Source: an uncultured bacterium (GTDB lineage: Bacteria > Bacteroidota > Bacteroidia > Bacteroidales > Bacteroidaceae). Taken from it: a DNA stretch of 8,229 nucleotides. Positions 6,901 to 8,229 of this stretch are shown here, piece after piece; positions within the stretch are counted from its first letter, which is position 1, and the number at the start of each line of letters is the position of its first letter. Below the pieces are notes generated by a model. That model saw only the letters and a list, made by a program, of their open reading frames with translations. It was not told the origin of the DNA and did not search any database. A program made the translations under genes and the position numbers. The stretch spans positions 1-8,229 of the forward strand of contig CAJMQV010000082.1 in assembly GCA_905215575.1 (NCBI GenBank). Direction: 5' to 3'.

Positions 6901-8149
6901 AATGTTAGGATTCTATATCCTTTATTTCCGGAAGCGAATCGCTTTTCAGCTGAATATGCAGCAGATAACGGAAGTGAACAAGATGCTGTTTGATCGCTTT
7001 CAGGATGTCCATCAGGAAGAGATGTATGATAAGTTGCAGGAGATGCTCGACTTGCTTTGGCATGGTTTCAATGAGATTCATCAGGTGAGGGGAGTGCGTC
7101 TGCTGCTTCTGCGTGAAGACCAGTCGGAACTGGTTCGGATAACCAGTGGCGAGGTGCCCGATGTCTTTCTGGTTGATGAGTTGATGGAGCGTGTGGTGCA
7201 TACGTTGGAGCCTTTGGAAAAAGTGTCCGGCTTCAGTGTCTATCCGCTTTATGTCCGTCCCGACGAGGGTAGTTATAAGGCTATCGGTTCCGTACTGCTC
7301 AATGTGGACAAGACAAGTTTGCAGGATTCGGACATGTTGCTTGACAACTTCATTATCCGCTGTTTCTCCATCATTCTGTATCAGAAGGTCATTCTGGTGA
7401 GTCGGGAGTATGAAAACATCGAGATGGCCCGTGATGAGCGCGACCGTGTGCGTTATGAAGAAGACGCGCTTTATGTGCAGAATCAGATATTGGACAACTG
7501 TCTTTCTGCCATCAAGCACGAATCCATGTACTATCCTAACCGTATCCGACAAGTGTTACAGAAGTTGCAGACCATTGCCAATCCGGAAGAACGGCAGGCA
7601 ATGGCTGCCAATTTGGAAGAGCTGATTGTGTTTTACCGCTCTATCTATACCACGCTGTTTCAGCAGGCTGAGCGCCAACTGAATGCCATTACCTTCCGCA
7701 GACGCGACTTTAAAGCCTCGGATTTGCTGGCTCAGGCCGCACAACTTTTTGCCAAGATGTGTGCCAAACGCCGTATTGACGCCCGGTTGGAGATCCTGGA
7801 TGTTCCTTGTGAGATTCGCGGTGATGAGGAAATGCTGCTCTTTCTGTTGGAGAATCTGTTCTGCGCGGCTTTGGACCGTAAAGAGCAGTTACAGGGAACG
7901 GTGTTCCTGCTGACGCTTCAGACAGAAGGTGACTTCGCACGTTTCAGCATGGAAGATCCGCGCGATATTTACACGCAGGAAGAATTGGAAGAACTGTTTA
8001 TGCCCGAAGGGGGAGGCATACCTTATCTGATTTGCAAGCAGATCATTCGGGAGCATGATACCTATATGAATTTCTGCGGATGCCGCATTAATGCAGAGAA
8101 AACACATGATGGTGCCCGCATTTGGTTTACGATACCCAAAAAGAATTAA
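3941..8149 (+). CDS. Tandem (double) TPR sensor histidine-kinase-like protein with complementary degenerate halves
   Basis: An uninterrupted 1402-codon membrane protein made of two sensor-kinase modules. Module 1: N-terminal export signal (hydrophobic 14-30, lipobox-like GASC ending at Cys31), periplasmic TPR-like helical repeats (about 45-430; a clear pair at 302-357), a short coiled coil (430-453) and TM helix 454-474. Next comes a helical DHp-like region (about 540-635) with no histidine between 528 and 636. The GHKL ATPase has N box NTLMDNARKFT (N690), G1 box DTGEGM (D718) and G2 box KGHGFGL (751-757). Module 2: hydrophobic segment 802-821, periplasmic region 822-975, TM 976-996, GAF-like region (about 1025-1150), coiled coil, and candidate phospho-acceptor H1193 in AIKHESMYYP. 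Its terminal GHKL-like domain (about 1252-1402) has degraded N and G1 boxes. The architecture resembles Bacteroides proteins that I recall being annotated DUF5112/DUF5113 with an ATP-binding domain (not verifiable here). It probably signals to the response regulator 6 nt downstream. The stimulus is unknown. The start could alternatively be TTG at 3965, which keeps the signal sequence. Confidence 0.85.
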   Translation: MGSSLHKYLQWWTKALVFVSFLCTLILGASCHRGASEANRFQIDTLNMQSYLWRYKNLDSSFYYAQQAEQMAASSGYGLNRALLNKAFVYYFRMDFPEVEHLILQIYSDCNNQIELLSADVLMMRVCQRTSRNQMFYTYRNRALERISRIQEEFDDLSEKEQKLATHSIASYHLSTAYYYYNMELMSEASEELAKVREEDIEDDVPLHLRYMYMVGYTGSNLGVESREILLRKFDVLFKAFATSRYYGYTYLEAYASWSISLIFINSYYRKILREERPGWYDYLYTQFMGWYDPAAGDDSKLAILFAEKALKSFKEYGYQYMVVTVYQTLGFFYIANKDYVQAEECLHMAMDQINDYHQPYFKQLHISPLQMYVPGETSPEDQRWLLDEDKYTVPEWIAKEREHLSVLYTVLDNREAVAYNRNTYLDILEVIRQDKELESKYKELEKQNRSLNALLMFVLLFIPVFFVAFLVFFRLWTLRSRQQTEALRHTLDFCDTFANPEAVRQELVEGSKWNKFENRIVQQVFHAFSLWAQNVLDKLKNLDEEFQLIRDEQFVSERRIAQNKRKNIGKRAKVNLIYSVFPLIDRLLNEIQKYRKEGDAGMNRLEYAMELTDRINLYNEILAQWIIMNRGELSLHIENFVLQDLLQVLKKNQYSFQRKGLELHVAETDLWVKADKALTLFMMNTLMDNARKFTDRGGKVFIEVGEGEQYVEIAVRDTGEGMSAEDVKTILENKVYDSSSIGHCHNDSRKGHGFGLMNCKGIIEKYRKTNPIFQVCLFQIESELGRGSRFYFRLPKGIKRVFLLLLLCLPLGIAPGFASAVDNETQGARGCRSLSVCIDPDIQKATAWADSLYFANNERAYEKAMLFSDSAFACINRFYKRSYPKSKERLYSYKPEFISVPLEVQWCQQHIPMDYALLLGLRNETAIAAMNLHDWGRYYYNNRVYTQLYKILGQDTSLAEYCSALEVSQNNIKTSIVLLIFASFVAMLGFYILYFRKRIAFQLNMQQITEVNKMLFDRFQDVHQEEMYDKLQEMLDLLWHGFNEIHQVRGVRLLLLREDQSELVRITSGEVPDVFLVDELMERVVHTLEPLEKVSGFSVYPLYVRPDEGSYKAIGSVLLNVDKTSLQDSDMLLDNFIIRCFSIILYQKVILVSREYENIEMARDERDRVRYEEDALYVQNQILDNCLSAIKHESMYYPNRIRQVLQKLQTIANPEERQAMAANLEELIVFYRSIYTTLFQQAERQLNAITFRRRDFKASDLLAQAAQLFAKMCAKRRIDARLEILDVPCEIRGDEEMLLFLLENLFCAALDRKEQLQGTVFLLTLQTEGDFARFSMEDPRDIYTQEELEELFMPEGGGIPYLICKQIIREHDTYMNFCGCRINAEKTHDGARIWFTIPKKN
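6335..6403 (+). other. Internal signal-peptide-like segment at the junction of the two kinase modules
   Basis: Residues 799-821 of the tandem kinase follow directly after the natural end of the first ATPase domain (FYFRLPKG). They show the three parts of a Sec signal peptide: basic KR (800-801), a hydrophobic core VFLLLLLCLPLGIA (802-815), and a c-region ending in A819-S-A821, a standard signal peptidase I site. By topology this helix runs from cytoplasm to periplasm, so the A-x-A motif would face signal peptidase I. No in-frame ATG or GTG lies nearby that would make module 2 a separate gene (codon 799 is ATA). Whether it is cleaved or stays as a TM anchor cannot be told from sequence. Confidence 0.6.
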
Positions 8150-8155
8150 AAAAGC

Positions 8156-8229
8156 ATGAAACCTTTTAAAGTTATTATTGTTGAGGATGTAAAATTAGAG
8201 TTGAAGGGAACGGAAGAGATCTTCCGGCC
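8156..8229 (+). CDS. Response regulator, N-terminal start of receiver domain (cut by window edge)
   Basis: ATG at 8156 opens a frame that stays open to the window end (24 codons). It begins MKPFKVIIVEDVKLELKGTE then EIFR, the typical first strand and acidic pair (E10, D11) of a CheY-like receiver domain, followed by the first helix. The phospho-acceptor Asp and the output domain lie outside the window, so its type (LuxR/NarL, LytTR, OmpR and so on) cannot be stated. It begins 6 nt after the kinase stop codon, with an A-rich leader (AAAAAAGC) instead of a clear Shine-Dalgarno sequence. It is almost certainly co-transcribed with the kinase and is its likely phosphotransfer partner. Confidence 0.85.
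   Translation, partial: MKPFKVIIVEDVKLELKGTEEIFR

Noticed and set aside
6905..7552. 215-codon open frame on the minus strand
   Set aside because: Antisense to the GAF-like and H-box region of the kinase; no recognisable motifs.
3941..8149. Classical Bacteroides hybrid two-component system (HTCS) for glycan use
   Set aside because: No Reg_prop/beta-propeller or Y_Y_Y sensor motifs, no receiver or AraC domain within the protein, and no SusC/SusD or glycoside hydrolase genes nearby; the receiver is encoded by a separate gene.
1..8229. CRISPR array, tRNA, insertion sequence or phage attachment site
   Set aside because: No regularly spaced direct repeats, no tRNA-like cloverleaf, no transposase or integrase motifs and no terminal inverted repeats seen on either strand.

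Overview
The window looks like chromosomal DNA from a Bacteroidales bacterium (Bacteroides or a close relative). The reasons are a Bacteroides-type -7 promoter box (TAnnTTTG pattern), weak or absent Shine-Dalgarno sequences, a DUF3298/RsiV-like lipoprotein, and a very large TPR sensor kinase followed by a response regulator. No tRNA, rRNA, CRISPR array, insertion sequence or other mobile element is visible.

Left part (1-3734, minus strand): four closely packed genes that read like one transcription unit in the order LacI-type regulator, NhaC-type Na+/H+ antiporter, DUF3298 lipoprotein, rsmG. Spacings are 15 nt, 4 nt and a 16-nt overlap. rsmG (16S rRNA m7G methyltransferase) runs off the left edge. 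The unit pairs a ligand-responsive regulator with an ion antiporter and an envelope lipoprotein, and ends in a housekeeping rRNA modification gene.

Middle (3735-3940): a 206-nt A/T-rich divergent intergenic region. It holds a good -7 box (3926-3933) for the rightward gene and a TTTGTG-N8-CACAAA inverted repeat. The -7 box ends only 7 nt before the first ATG of the rightward gene, so that transcript may be leaderless or the start may be a TTG slightly downstream.

Right part (3941-8229, plus strand): one uninterrupted 1402-codon gene, followed 6 nt later by the start of a response regulator (truncated by the right edge). The large protein is two membrane sensor-kinase modules joined head to tail. 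Module 1 (about residues 1-798) has an export signal, a periplasmic TPR region, a TM helix, a DHp-like helical region without a histidine in the expected place, and an intact GHKL ATPase domain. Module 2 (about 799-1402) begins with what looks exactly like an internal signal peptide, then has a periplasmic region, a TM helix, a GAF-like region, a helix carrying a candidate phospho-acceptor His (H1193), and a GHKL domain whose nucleotide-binding boxes are badly degraded. The defects are complementary: one half can plausibly bind ATP but lacks the His, the other has the His but a probably dead ATPase. This is the most interesting element of the window. The proposed working model, which is inference, is that the module 1 ATPase phosphorylates the module 2 His, which then passes phosphate to the adjacent response regulator. 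The protein may even be cut into two subunits at the internal signal-peptide-like junction.
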